This document shows, piece after piece, positions 16,813 to 24,913 of a stretch of DNA of 40,661 nt. The notes under the pieces are model-generated. The model saw only the letters and a program-made list of their open reading frames with translations. It was not told where the DNA came from and ran no database searches. This DNA is from Planctomycetia bacterium (lineage in GTDB: Bacteria; Planctomycetota; Planctomycetia; Gemmatales; HRBIN36), in assembly GCA_016795155.1 (NCBI GenBank), contig JAEUIE010000042.1, positions 1-40,661 on the forward strand, read 5' to 3'. Position 1 is the first letter of the stretch. Every line of letters starts with the position of its first letter. Position numbers and translations under genes: made by a program.

Positions 16813-17607
16813 ATGCTCAAGCGAAAATATTTATTGTCTGATCCACGTGTTATTGAGTTGAATTACCAGGCTCGTCGCAAGCTCGGAGTGAATGTTTATC
16901 TGGTAGATGGCAAATCGGCATTTTCCCTCATTGATGTTGGTTATCTGGATACTATCGTTGAAATCATTGACCTGCTGAGGGAACTCGATTTCAAGCTTTC
17001 TGATTGCAAGTATCTCATTGCCACGCATGCCGATGCCGATCATGTGCAGGGATTGGCCAAGGCAAGTGAGTTGTTACCCGGTGCCAAAGTTGTTGCTCAT
17101 CCATTGGCAGCTCCGCTGATTGAAAATGGCGACGTGATTGAGACGTTTGCGAAGATTTCCGCCCAGCAAATCGACCTTGAAATGCCACCATGCAAGGTTG
17201 ATCTACAGGTGAATGAAGGTGACACGCTTGATATAGGCGATGTGACTTTACACGTATGGCATACTCCTGGTCACACAGAAGGACAGCTATCCTTCAAATG
17301 TGGCAACGTTTTATTTTCCGGCGACAATATCTATCGTGATGGTGGTGTAGGTGTTATCGACGCTCATCATGGCTCGCATCTACCGCATTTCATCAGCAGC
17401 CTGGAACGTATCCGCGATGATGATGCCCGCGTCCTGCTTCCCAGTCATGGACCACCATTTGTCCGCGACAATGCCATGATTCAGAAGACTATCGATCGCT
17501 TGGTAGGCTACCAGACTCTACCAGATTTCGGGACTTGTGCAGTACATTGGCCTTTGCTGGAACAATGGGAACGGGATGTTGCATCCGGGAAAATACCCAA
17601 ACTGTAA
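16813..17607 (+). CDS. metallo-beta-lactamase-fold hydrolase
   Basis: Two-metal hydrolase of the MBL superfamily; substrate unknown. The 264-residue protein keeps the fold's motifs in order: LIATHADADHVQG (H72, D74, D76, H77), then HTPGHTEGQLSF, FSGDNIYRDGG and PSHGPPF. The usual HxHxDH is HxDxDH here, so one metal ligand is changed, as in some uncharacterised MBL subgroups. There is no signal peptide, so it is cytoplasmic. The gene is divergent from the kinase-TPR gene with a 122-base shared upstream region. A degenerate small frame and a second kinase follow on the same strand. Confidence 0.88.
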   Translation: MLKRKYLLSDPRVIELNYQARRKLGVNVYLVDGKSAFSLIDVGYLDTIVEIIDLLRELDFKLSDCKYLIATHADADHVQGLAKASELLPGAKVVAHPLAAPLIENGDVIETFAKISAQQIDLEMPPCKVDLQVNEGDTLDIGDVTLHVWHTPGHTEGQLSFKCGNVLFSGDNIYRDGGVGVIDAHHGSHLPHFISSLERIRDDDARVLLPSHGPPFVRDNAMIQKTIDRLVGYQTLPDFGTCAVHWPLLEQWERDVASGKIPKL

Positions 17608-17686
17608 ACCAACGAATAAACCAGCCTGTTATAAACAGCTGGGCATTCAAGAAATCATTGATAAGCCACCTGGCACTGATTCATTG

Positions 17687-17834
17687 ATGAAAGAGTTGCT
17701 GAGATTAAGCAAGAAAAGGTGATGAATTCTCTAAAGAATTATCTGTTGAGGAACTGCATGCTGAGTTGATTGATCTAAGATTAATGCAATACTGCGAACC
17801 TGCATTATTCCGCTTAAAGCAGGACATGGAATGA
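17687..17834 (+). pseudogene. small frameshifted reading frame overlapping the start of the second kinase
   Basis: In one frame ATG 17687 encodes MKELLRLSKKR and stops at TGA 17720-17722. One base further (+1), the frame 17709-17834 encodes a helical, charged continuation (GDEFSKELSVEELHAELIDL, then RLMQYCEPALFRLKQDME). Its TGA overlaps the kinase start as ATGA. Skipping one A in the run 17714-17717 joins them into a 48-residue protein. The ATGA overlap and protein-like composition suggest a real coupled gene broken by a one-base change, a sequencing error, or +1 frameshifting at AGG-TGA. No ribosome binding site is evident before ATG 17687. No family recognised. Confidence 0.35.
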
Positions 17835-19723
17835 ATCAGCCACATCAACCACCATCGCTTCAATCAATCGAACCAACCGTTCGCAAGGACGTTACTTTTT
17901 CACAATCTGGATCAGATAAAGCCACCCTGGCTGCGCCATCTTTCGCCGAACCCATACCGGATGTCATAACCAGGAATCTTGAGGCAGGTGATATTGTCCA
18001 GGATTTCGAACTGTTGCGTGAGTTAGGACGTGGCGGGTTTGCCACCGTTTTCCTGGCCAGGCAGTTGTCACTTGGCCGACAGGTTGCACTCAAAGTCAGC
18101 CCACAGCGCGGCCGCGAAGCACAGACCATGGCAAGCCTGGAACATGATCATATCGTCCAGGTGTTTTCTGAGAGTATTGATGGACTGCGAAAGAAACGTC
18201 TGCTCTGTATGCAGTATATCGCTGGTACGACCCTGGCGGAAGTAATGCAGAAACTGCCCGCCAGCATACGAACTGGTGGAAGAGGAAACGATTTTCTGAC
18301 CGTTCTCGATCAGGTTTGTCATCATCGAGATGAGTTCAAGCCTAGTCTGCTTCAGGAACGTCAATCCCTGGCTTCGGGAGATTTCTTCGAAGCAGTCTGT
18401 TGGCTAGGCAGCCGATTATGTGCTGCACTGGAATTTGCTCATGAAAAAGGAGTCCTGCACCGGGATATCAAGCCGGCTAACATTCTGCTCAATAATTATG
18501 GCAGGCCGTTCCTGGCCGATTTCAATCTCGCTTGCCAGGCGGACCAGGCTGAAGATGTCATCGTTGGTGGCACCCTGCCCTATATGTCACCGGAACATCT
18601 GAAGGCATTTCTTTCCCAGGAAGACGATGACTGGAATAAGGTCAATGAGCAGAGCGATATTTACTCACTGGGGATGGTACTTTATGAATTGGCAACCGGG
18701 GTCAAGCCATATCCATCATTGCGGGAACTTGGCCCGGGTCTGGAACTCTATGAGCAGCGTTTGATTCCGATTGACCAACTGCGGACATCCACGCCACCCA
18801 TACCAGCCTCGCTTGATTTGATTTTACGCAAGTGCCTGGCACCTGATCCGACTCAGCGATTCAGAACAGCATCTGCATTAAGGCAGGCACTGGATGCATG
18901 TCGAATCCATCTGCGTTCAATCCAGCAGTTGCCCGCCATTCCACACAGTACACGTCTCCTGCATCATTATCCATTTATTTCCCTGGTGCTAATTTCCACA
19001 GTTACCAATATCCTGGGTAGTATTGTAAACACATCATACAACCTGATTCATGTAGTTGATAAACTGTCGCCTCTGCAACAGAAGGCATTTCACTGGGTGA
19101 TCCTGATTTACAATGGCTTAGCCTATCCACTGCTGGTTGGATTCACCATTTATCTTTTGCGAAAGCGATATCTTGACTGGCAACAGGTACAGCAGGGACG
19201 GATGTATACGGCTGAGCAGTTTACAACGCTCAGGAAACGTTTTAATTTCCTTGCTACCTGGTCGATTTTGGGCAGTGCCTTAGGCTGGCTTCCAGGTGGG
19301 ATTATTTTTCCCGCCGCCATCCACTTCGGCTCGGAACCATTAAGCCTGGAAACTTTTATTCACTTTGTTATTTCCTTCACGCTCTCCGGAATGATTGCTG
19401 TGACCTACTGCTATCTCGGCACACAATATCTGGTGCTTCGTGAATTACTTCCAGATTTATGTGCAGTGTCGAGTGAGCAGCGGTTGAAAAATGAATTGAA
19501 ACCCATACCGGGCAGATTGGCTTTCTTTCAGATGCTTGCGGGCATCATACCACTTTCCGGTGCCCTCATGGTCGTAATGATCGGCTACTCAAGCTACGGC
19601 GACAATTGGTTTCGTCTGCTGGTGTGTATGCTGATTGTTCTCGGCATGATCGGCTTTGTCCTGTCATTGCAGGTATCTCAGTATCTTCAACGAGTTCTCA
19701 GTGCACTTCTGAAACCTGAGTAA
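17831..19723 (+). CDS. Ser/Thr protein kinase fused to a six-span membrane domain, DFN in place of DFG
   Basis: The 630-residue product has a Pro/Gln-rich N-terminus of about 55 residues, then a kinase domain (about 59-360). The domain has LGRGGFATV at 65-73, K88 in VALKVS, HRDIKPAN at 210-217 and SPE at 253-255. The metal-binding DFG is DFN (230-232) and a ~45-residue insert precedes the catalytic loop. Six hydrophobic segments from about 381 to 620 form a polytopic membrane domain instead of the usual single span. The aspartate is kept, so activity is possible. The membrane part may sense a ligand or membrane state (inference). The start is fixed by the ATGA overlap with the small upstream frame. 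Confidence 0.9.
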   Translation: MNQPHQPPSLQSIEPTVRKDVTFSQSGSDKATLAAPSFAEPIPDVITRNLEAGDIVQDFELLRELGRGGFATVFLARQLSLGRQVALKVSPQRGREAQTMASLEHDHIVQVFSESIDGLRKKRLLCMQYIAGTTLAEVMQKLPASIRTGGRGNDFLTVLDQVCHHRDEFKPSLLQERQSLASGDFFEAVCWLGSRLCAALEFAHEKGVLHRDIKPANILLNNYGRPFLADFNLACQADQAEDVIVGGTLPYMSPEHLKAFLSQEDDDWNKVNEQSDIYSLGMVLYELATGVKPYPSLRELGPGLELYEQRLIPIDQLRTSTPPIPASLDLILRKCLAPDPTQRFRTASALRQALDACRIHLRSIQQLPAIPHSTRLLHHYPFISLVLISTVTNILGSIVNTSYNLIHVVDKLSPLQQKAFHWVILIYNGLAYPLLVGFTIYLLRKRYLDWQQVQQGRMYTAEQFTTLRKRFNFLATWSILGSALGWLPGGIIFPAAIHFGSEPLSLETFIHFVISFTLSGMIAVTYCYLGTQYLVLRELLPDLCAVSSEQRLKNELKPIPGRLAFFQMLAGIIPLSGALMVVMIGYSSYGDNWFRLLVCMLIVLGMIGFVLSLQVSQYLQRVLSALLKPE

Positions 19724-19732
19724 TCGCAGAGT

Positions 19733-20815
19733 TTATAACACTCTGCTTCGATGTCTCAGCCAGTGATCCACCAGAACCAGAGCCATCATGGCTTCACCCA
19801 TGGGTACAAATCGAGGAAGCAGACAAGGATCATGACGACCTTTTACGCGGACTGTTGTTGGCTCACCTTCTCTAGTAATTGTTTTTTGCTCCTGCGGTAT
19901 ACTGCTGGTAGGCTTCACAGTAACTCGAAGTATTATCGGCTCACCACTGCTGATACCACCCAGCATTCCACCATGGCGATTGGTTGATGTGCCAATCTTC
20001 TCCTGCTTTTTGATGAATGCATCGTTATTAGTACTACCACGTTGTAGGGCAGCAGCAGTGCCAATGCCATATTCAAACGCCATTACTGCTGGCAATGACA
20101 AGATGGCTTTGGCCAAGTCGGCTTTGAGCTTATCAAAAACTGGTTCACCCCACCCAGCAGGTACTCCTTGTGCAACCAGAGTGCAGGCTCCGCCGATGCT
20201 ATCCTGTTCCTTGCGAACTTTTTCGATGAGGCTCATCATCATCGCTGCTGAAGCGGCATCAGGGCAGCGTACAGGAGTTGCTTCAACCTGTTCGAGTGTG
20301 ACCTGTTCAGGTTCTGGGACAGAAGCAACAATATCTCCAATTTGCGAAACATAACCAACGATGAAAACCCCTTGCGTAGCTAGCAGTTTTTTGGCTACTG
20401 ATCCTGCAGCAACGCGACAAAGCGTTTCACGAGCGCTGGAACGCCCGCCTCCACGATGATCACGAAAGCCGAACTTGGCATCGAAAGTGTAGTCAGCGTG
20501 ACCTGGTCTGTACAAATGCTTGAGTGCCTCGTAGTCGGAACTATGCTGATCTTTGTTTCGAAAGATCAAACCAATCGGTGTGCCATCGGTTTTTCCTTCA
20601 AACACACCTGAAACGATTTCAGGTATATCCTCTTCCTGACGCTGAGTAACCAGTTTGGATTGTCCCGGACGACGTCGTTGCAAATCAGGGATCAGGTCAT
20701 CTACCTCCAAGGGCAGTCCAGCCGGACATCCATCGATAATGCAGAGATAAGCTGGTCCATGGCTGACACCAGCAGTCGTCACACGAAACAGTTCGCCAAA
20801 AGTGTTGGCTGGCAT
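19733..20815 (-). CDS. aroC: chorismate synthase
   Basis: Converts 5-enolpyruvylshikimate-3-phosphate to chorismate with reduced FMN, the last shikimate-pathway step. From ATG 20815 (AGGTGG just upstream) the product has 360 residues, the usual length. It contains YRPGHADYTFDAKFGFRDHR and then GGGRSSARET, the strongest signatures, and GGMLGGISSGEPI near the C-terminal side. The first signature, normally GESHG, reads GVSHG; the catalytic His19 is kept but the Glu is Val17. An in-frame start at 20854 is possible but has no ribosome binding site. The esterase gene ends 65 bases upstream on the same strand. aroB is 15 kb away. Confidence 0.96.
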   Translation of the reverse strand: MPANTFGELFRVTTAGVSHGPAYLCIIDGCPAGLPLEVDDLIPDLQRRRPGQSKLVTQRQEEDIPEIVSGVFEGKTDGTPIGLIFRNKDQHSSDYEALKHLYRPGHADYTFDAKFGFRDHRGGGRSSARETLCRVAAGSVAKKLLATQGVFIVGYVSQIGDIVASVPEPEQVTLEQVEATPVRCPDAASAAMMMSLIEKVRKEQDSIGGACTLVAQGVPAGWGEPVFDKLKADLAKAILSLPAVMAFEYGIGTAAALQRGSTNNDAFIKKQEKIGTSTNRHGGMLGGISSGEPIILRVTVKPTSSIPQEQKTITREGEPTTVRVKGRHDPCLLPRFVPMGEAMMALVLVDHWLRHRSRVL

Positions 20816-20880
20816 GCATTCCACCTGATTGAGTATCATTGAAATGATATTCAATTCAATCAGAATAAGTAACCTGAGGA

Positions 20881-22008
20881 TCAGGGCGCATAGGGCCTAA
20901 GCTGATCATTCAACCATTGCAATACTATCGGAATCATTTTCTGAGCTGTGCCTACATCATGCGTTCCACGGGGGATTGAATGAGAATCTACCTGTAAGCC
21001 TCGATTCTGGGCAAGATACATGAAACTTTCAGACTGAGCATCGAGGTTAAAGTTATCTCGGCCTGCCAACGTAATGAGTATCTTGAACTGTCCAGGTTTT
21101 ATCTTGTAGCGATCAATCAACTCAATCGGGTTATTCTCGCTTGCCAATTGGATAGCAGCATTGCCTCTTCCAAATGCCGGCAAGAGAATATCCTTCATGT
21201 GAATCTTGAGTGGACCATATTGTCCAATGACCTCTCGCGGATTGTCCACCCGATCCCGCCAGGCCCAATTGTCTGGTTGAAAATCTGCCTGGTAATTTCC
21301 CGAACGATCCATCCACCGTAAGTTCAGTGCTGGCATTAGCCCTACCAAAAGTCCATATTGCTCTGGATGCCTGAGACCAATGCAGAATGCTCCTACCCCG
21401 CCCATGGAAGCGCCAGCCATCACGTGGGAATTAGGATCAGGATTTATTGCGAAATTCTTCGTCAGGAAGTGCCACAAATCATGCTCAATCCATGATTGAT
21501 ACTTACCGCGTGGACCATCAATGTAAAAGCTGCCTGCATCCCAGGGATTTGGATCGCCAGTGAAACTGCCATCAGGTGCTGCAACGATCATCGGAGGTAA
21601 ACAACCCTGAACGATGGCATCATCCAGAGGCTTCACTACCCAATCCAGAAAAGCACGTTCATCCTGGAGGATACCATGAAGTACGACCATCACGGGATAC
21701 TGCTTTTCCGGACAGTAGCCGGGAGGCAGATAAATATAAAGATCTCGCTTATCGCACAATGAACGAGAAAAGATGCGCCGGTCTCGACCATGATTCTGTG
21801 AAAAATCGAGCACTTTCCCCTGTATGCGCAAACACGGAACAATGGCCGGATTGCTCGGCAATGATCCATGACAACAGGCATATATCTGTATAGGTGCAGA
21901 CGCTAACTGATCTGATGAACTGGCAGTGCTTTCATATCCCAGGATGATACCTGTGATCAGGCAAACGGTGAGCATCCAAGGTGCTGATTTCATCCCAACG
22001 CGAATCAT
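20881..22008 (-). CDS. exported esterase, enterochelin-esterase/feruloyl-esterase-like alpha/beta hydrolase
   Basis: Predicted serine esterase. From ATG 22008 (AAGGA nine bases upstream) the product has 375 residues. An N-terminal hydrophobic leader (around 12-28) is followed by a beta-rich stretch, then the putative-esterase fold. The fold has DLYIYLPPGY, VVLHG (oxyanion side) and GASMGG around residue 180 with the nucleophilic serine. A candidate acid is in LITLAGRDNFN and the late His is in RGTHDVGTA. Several Cys lie in the region before the domain (YACCHG, VPCLRI, SLCDKR). Export to the periplasm is likely. The natural substrate cannot be read from sequence. A second esterase of the same broad family is at 34601. 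Confidence 0.87.
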   Translation of the reverse strand: MIRVGMKSAPWMLTVCLITGIILGYESTASSSDQLASAPIQIYACCHGSLPSNPAIVPCLRIQGKVLDFSQNHGRDRRIFSRSLCDKRDLYIYLPPGYCPEKQYPVMVVLHGILQDERAFLDWVVKPLDDAIVQGCLPPMIVAAPDGSFTGDPNPWDAGSFYIDGPRGKYQSWIEHDLWHFLTKNFAINPDPNSHVMAGASMGGVGAFCIGLRHPEQYGLLVGLMPALNLRWMDRSGNYQADFQPDNWAWRDRVDNPREVIGQYGPLKIHMKDILLPAFGRGNAAIQLASENNPIELIDRYKIKPGQFKILITLAGRDNFNLDAQSESFMYLAQNRGLQVDSHSIPRGTHDVGTAQKMIPIVLQWLNDQLRPYAP

Positions 22009-22153
22009 GACCGCATCCTTGCGTACCAACAGCGTGAGGCACAACGTAGGTGTCCTGTTTACGCTGATCGACCATAAGCCAATAATGCATCATGAAGAAG
22101 TCTTCGTATTAGACGATGTCGAAGCGATTCAGTTCAGACCGTAGGAGTTAGAC

Positions 22154-22366
22154 CTAATTAACACCCACAGCGATACCGCCACGAGCTTTCAGCACCGCGG
22201 GAATACCACTGGGTGGCGTACCCTGAAGCTCTTCACGTACGATGTGCACTTGAGCAGGTGCTTCAATGCCCAAGCGTACTTGACCGTTTTTGAGGGAAAC
22301 AACACTTACAACAATGTTGTCGTCAATGACTATTCGCTGACCAGGCCGTCGGGTGAGAACAAGCAT
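22154..22366 (-). CDS. csrA: carbon storage regulator CsrA
   Basis: Small RNA-binding dimer that binds GGA motifs in mRNA leaders and controls translation and stability. From ATG 22366 the protein has 70 residues: MLVLTRRPGQRIVI, then RLGIEAPAQVHIVREEL with the RNA-binding IVREE. A 22-residue tail (GTPPSGIPAVLKARGGIAVG...) is longer than in E. coli CsrA (61 residues). AAGGAAG lies seven bases before the ATG. That GGA in the ribosome binding site could be a CsrA target (inference). No fliW or flagellar gene is adjacent. The 328-base upstream gap carries the palindrome shared with clpX. Confidence 0.96.
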   Translation of the reverse strand: MLVLTRRPGQRIVIDDNIVVSVVSLKNGQVRLGIEAPAQVHIVREELQGTPPSGIPAVLKARGGIAVGVN

Positions 22367-22694
22367 GATTGCACTTCCTTGCACAAGAGACTGGTAATGT
22401 TTGCTGATATGAATCTAGCAGCAACAAGAGTGCCAAGGCATCCATGAATTGGCATATTAGTTGTTTTTGTAGCAATCGCTGGGAGAACGGCTAGGGATGC
22501 CTCATTACTCCCATGGTGAACATGAAATAGTTTCAATTTGTACACTACTGTACATGAGAAACTCTTACAAGCATGTTGCACCTTGCTACAATCGATTGCT
22601 GCAATTCAAGTCTGTTGCTTGCAGTTACCGATATATATTATTCGCATTTGACACTGGTTTTGTTTCGCTGACCGTAAAGTTATTGTGAATTCCT
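22367..22694. other. 328-base non-coding region upstream of csrA
   Basis: No gene seen on either strand. It holds the csrA ribosome binding site, a weak 5-bp inverted pair (GCCAA at 22429-22433 with TTGGC at 22448-22452) and the 16-base palindrome at 22538-22553. The part near 22640-22694 is A+T-rich. The length suggests a long csrA leader or a complex promoter, but no convincing -10/-35 pair was identified on the minus strand. Confidence 0.4.
22538..22553. promoter_or_regulatory. 16-base palindromic site upstream of csrA (copy 2)
   Basis: Reads TTGTACACTACTGTAC on the plus strand, identical to the site upstream of clpX (there on the minus strand). It extends one further base to a perfect TGTACA-CTAC-TGTACA arrangement. 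It lies 172-187 bases before the csrA start and inside a non-coding region. No known consensus fits; see the finding on this site. Confidence 0.4.
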
Positions 22695-23192
22695 TTATTT
22701 TTCATTTTTTCGCTTGGTGGCACTCACTAGATTTCGTGCAAATGTAGTAACTGATTCCAATTGCGTTTCTGTGATTTCATCATGACCGTATGCCTGGGAT
22801 TCGATCTGAATCCACTGTTCCTGCAAGTTTACTGATTCAACCTCGCTAAGATGATCTACATCTTTCCACGATGAAGTTAGCTCTTCTGCTGTCAGAGAAT
22901 TCCATGAAGTATTGATCTGATTAGCCAGATAGCCTCTCAGAGCTGTGTACATAGACTGAAATCGAACCCTGGTTGAAATACTGTTATCACTCACATTATT
23001 TAGTGCGGTCTCTAATGGATCAATAATGGCAGATGATTGTTTTTTCAACCGATAGATCAACCAGACCATCATTATCAGAAATAGAGTTAGCCCAAAGCCC
23101 CAAAACACCCAATTCATATCAGTAGTGGGAATCGGTTCTGGAACAGGAAAATCACGCAGATCAATACCAGAGTTTATAACTGCGAAACTCAT
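22695..23192 (-). CDS. single-span membrane protein, DUF4381-like
   Basis: The 165-residue product has an N-terminal segment LRDFPVPEPIPTTDMNW, then one membrane span (about 29-47, FWGFGLTLFLIMMVWLIYRL), then a helical cytoplasmic domain with SMYTALRGYLANQ and LTAEELTSSW. The order (LRD-x-PxP, span, helical domain) resembles DUF4381 proteins, which accompany MoxR ATPases and BatA/BatB von Willebrand proteins in aerotolerance operons. No such partner is in this window, so the assignment is tentative. pckA ends 32 bases upstream of its start on the same strand, so the two may be co-transcribed. Confidence 0.6.
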   Translation of the reverse strand: MSFAVINSGIDLRDFPVPEPIPTTDMNWVFWGFGLTLFLIMMVWLIYRLKKQSSAIIDPLETALNNVSDNSISTRVRFQSMYTALRGYLANQINTSWNSLTAEELTSSWKDVDHLSEVESVNLQEQWIQIESQAYGHDEITETQLESVTTFARNLVSATKRKNEK

Positions 23193-23224
23193 CTGTGCTT
23201 AGTTGTTTCCTGGCACGAGAGATG

Positions 23225-24811
23225 TTATGAGACAGCAGGGCCTGCTGCCTTCACTTCAGGACTGGCAACGCTGGCGTACTGTTCAAAGTTTTTATTAAAC
23301 AAACCTGCCAGCTTACGTGCGGTCGCATCATAGCCTGCCTGGTCTTTCCACGTATTCCTGGGAATCAGGATTTCTGGAGGCACGTTTGGACAAGTTGTTA
23401 CGACATGCAAGCCAAAAACAGGATCACGTTCCGTCGGTGCATTGACCAGTTCACCTGCATGAATGGCATCGATAATCGACCGTGTGTAAGCAAGTTTCAT
23501 GCGTTTACCAGTGCCATAGCTGCCTCCGCTCCAGCCGGTATTGACCAGCCATACATTCACATGATTCTTCTGCATCTTGTCGGCAAGCAATTCAGCATAC
23601 TTGGCAGGATGCCAGACAAGAAATGGCCCGCCAAAGCATGGAGAAAAGGTAGCTGTTGGATCCTTCACACCCACTTCAGTACCTGCCACCTTGGCGGTGT
23701 AACCACTGATAAAATGATACATCGCCTGCTGAGGAGTCAGTTTGCTCACGGGAGGCAGCACGCCAAATGCATCTGCAGTAAGAAAAATAATGTCGGTAGG
23801 GTGACCAGCCATACAGGGTATCTTTGCATTCTTGATAAACTCTATTGGATACGCACCGCGGGTATTTTCCGTGAAGCTGGCGTCATTGAAATCCGGTTCG
23901 CGGTCATCCTCCAGAACAACATTTTCCAGGACTGCACCAAAATGCAATGCCTGGAAGATATCGGGTTCAGATGCAGGTGCCAGGTTGATGGTCTTGGCAT
24001 AACAACCACCTTCAATGTTGAATACTCCGTGATCCGACCAGCAATGCTCATCATCACCAATCAAGACTCGCTTGGGATCAGCAGACAGCGTCGTTTTGCC
24101 TGTACCAGATAATCCAAACAATAATGACGATTTGCTGGAGTAACGATCAGCAGTAGCAGAGCAATGCATGGAAAGCACGCCACGCTTTGGCATCAGGTAA
24201 TTCATGATGGTGAATACACCTTTTTTCATTTCCCCTGCATATTCCGTCCCCAGTATCACCATCTCTTTATCTTCGAAACTCAAATCGATGCTTGTCTTAC
24301 TGGTCATGCCAGCAGTCAGCCTGTTTGCAGGAAATTCACCAGCATTGTAAATGGTGAAATCCGGTGTGCCGTAACTTGCCAGTTCTTCTTTCGTTGGCCT
24401 GATCAACATCGTATGCATGAACAAAGCATGGTAAGGCCTGGCACAGATGACACGTACTTTCAGACGATAAGCAGGATCCCAACCTGCGAAGCCATCCACG
24501 CAATACAACCGTGGCCTGGTGTTGAGGAAATCCTTGGCTCGTTCGCGATTGATCGCAAAACTGTGAGGCTCCATGGGAACATTGACTTGCCCCCACCAGA
24601 TATCGTGTTCACTGGGGCTGTGTTTTACAATGCGTTTATCTTTGGGTGAACGTCCGGTTTTTTCACCCGAATAGGCTACTAGAGCGCCAGCACCCGAAAT
24701 TCTCGCGCCCGGATCAAAACGAATGGCCTCCTCATATAAGGTTGCTGGAGGAAGATTACGACCAATAAACGGTGCATCAATATCGTGCGCATCTAGTGAA
24801 AAAGTGCTCAT
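23225..24811 (-). CDS. pckA: phosphoenolpyruvate carboxykinase (ATP)
   Basis: Decarboxylates and phosphorylates oxaloacetate to PEP with ATP, the entry step of gluconeogenesis. From ATG 24811 the product has 528 residues, as usual. It shows YSGEKTGRSPKDKRIV, the kinase-1a P-loop GLSGTGKTTLS, the kinase-2 block LIGDDEHCWSDHGVFNIEGG, and WLVNTGWSGGSYGTGKRMKL, all typical of the ATP-dependent class. A GTG at 24826 is in frame and would add five residues. Neither start has a ribosome binding site, so the start is uncertain. The nearest same-strand neighbour upstream is scpA, with a 102-base gap. Confidence 0.97.
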   Translation of the reverse strand: MSTFSLDAHDIDAPFIGRNLPPATLYEEAIRFDPGARISGAGALVAYSGEKTGRSPKDKRIVKHSPSEHDIWWGQVNVPMEPHSFAINRERAKDFLNTRPRLYCVDGFAGWDPAYRLKVRVICARPYHALFMHTMLIRPTKEELASYGTPDFTIYNAGEFPANRLTAGMTSKTSIDLSFEDKEMVILGTEYAGEMKKGVFTIMNYLMPKRGVLSMHCSATADRYSSKSSLLFGLSGTGKTTLSADPKRVLIGDDEHCWSDHGVFNIEGGCYAKTINLAPASEPDIFQALHFGAVLENVVLEDDREPDFNDASFTENTRGAYPIEFIKNAKIPCMAGHPTDIIFLTADAFGVLPPVSKLTPQQAMYHFISGYTAKVAGTEVGVKDPTATFSPCFGGPFLVWHPAKYAELLADKMQKNHVNVWLVNTGWSGGSYGTGKRMKLAYTRSIIDAIHAGELVNAPTERDPVFGLHVVTTCPNVPPEILIPRNTWKDQAGYDATARKLAGLFNKNFEQYASVASPEVKAAGPAVS

Positions 24812-24913
24812 ACGGGAGAAACCCACATTGTGAAAGTGGCTGGTATTCTAGAGTCTGATAGGGGGGGATGTCAGCATTAATTTTGAAGGAAACCATCGGA
24901 TTCAATAGTATCG

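Noticed and set aside
17537-17686. Upstream extension of the small broken frame into the end of the MBL gene
   Set aside because: The part before 17608 is a shadow of the MBL gene in another frame; only the stretch from 17687 looks protein-like.
21932-22093. Minus-strand frame of 53 residues (MMHYWLMVDQ...) overlapping the esterase start
   Set aside because: It overlaps the esterase by 77 bases, lacks a ribosome binding site and has no recognisable features; the esterase start itself has a good AAGGA.
1647-22553. LexA/SOS box reading of the shared GTACA-CTAC-TGTAC palindrome
   Set aside because: The cyanobacterial box has a shorter spacing between its GTAC halves, and neither clpX nor csrA is a usual SOS target; the motif was left unassigned.
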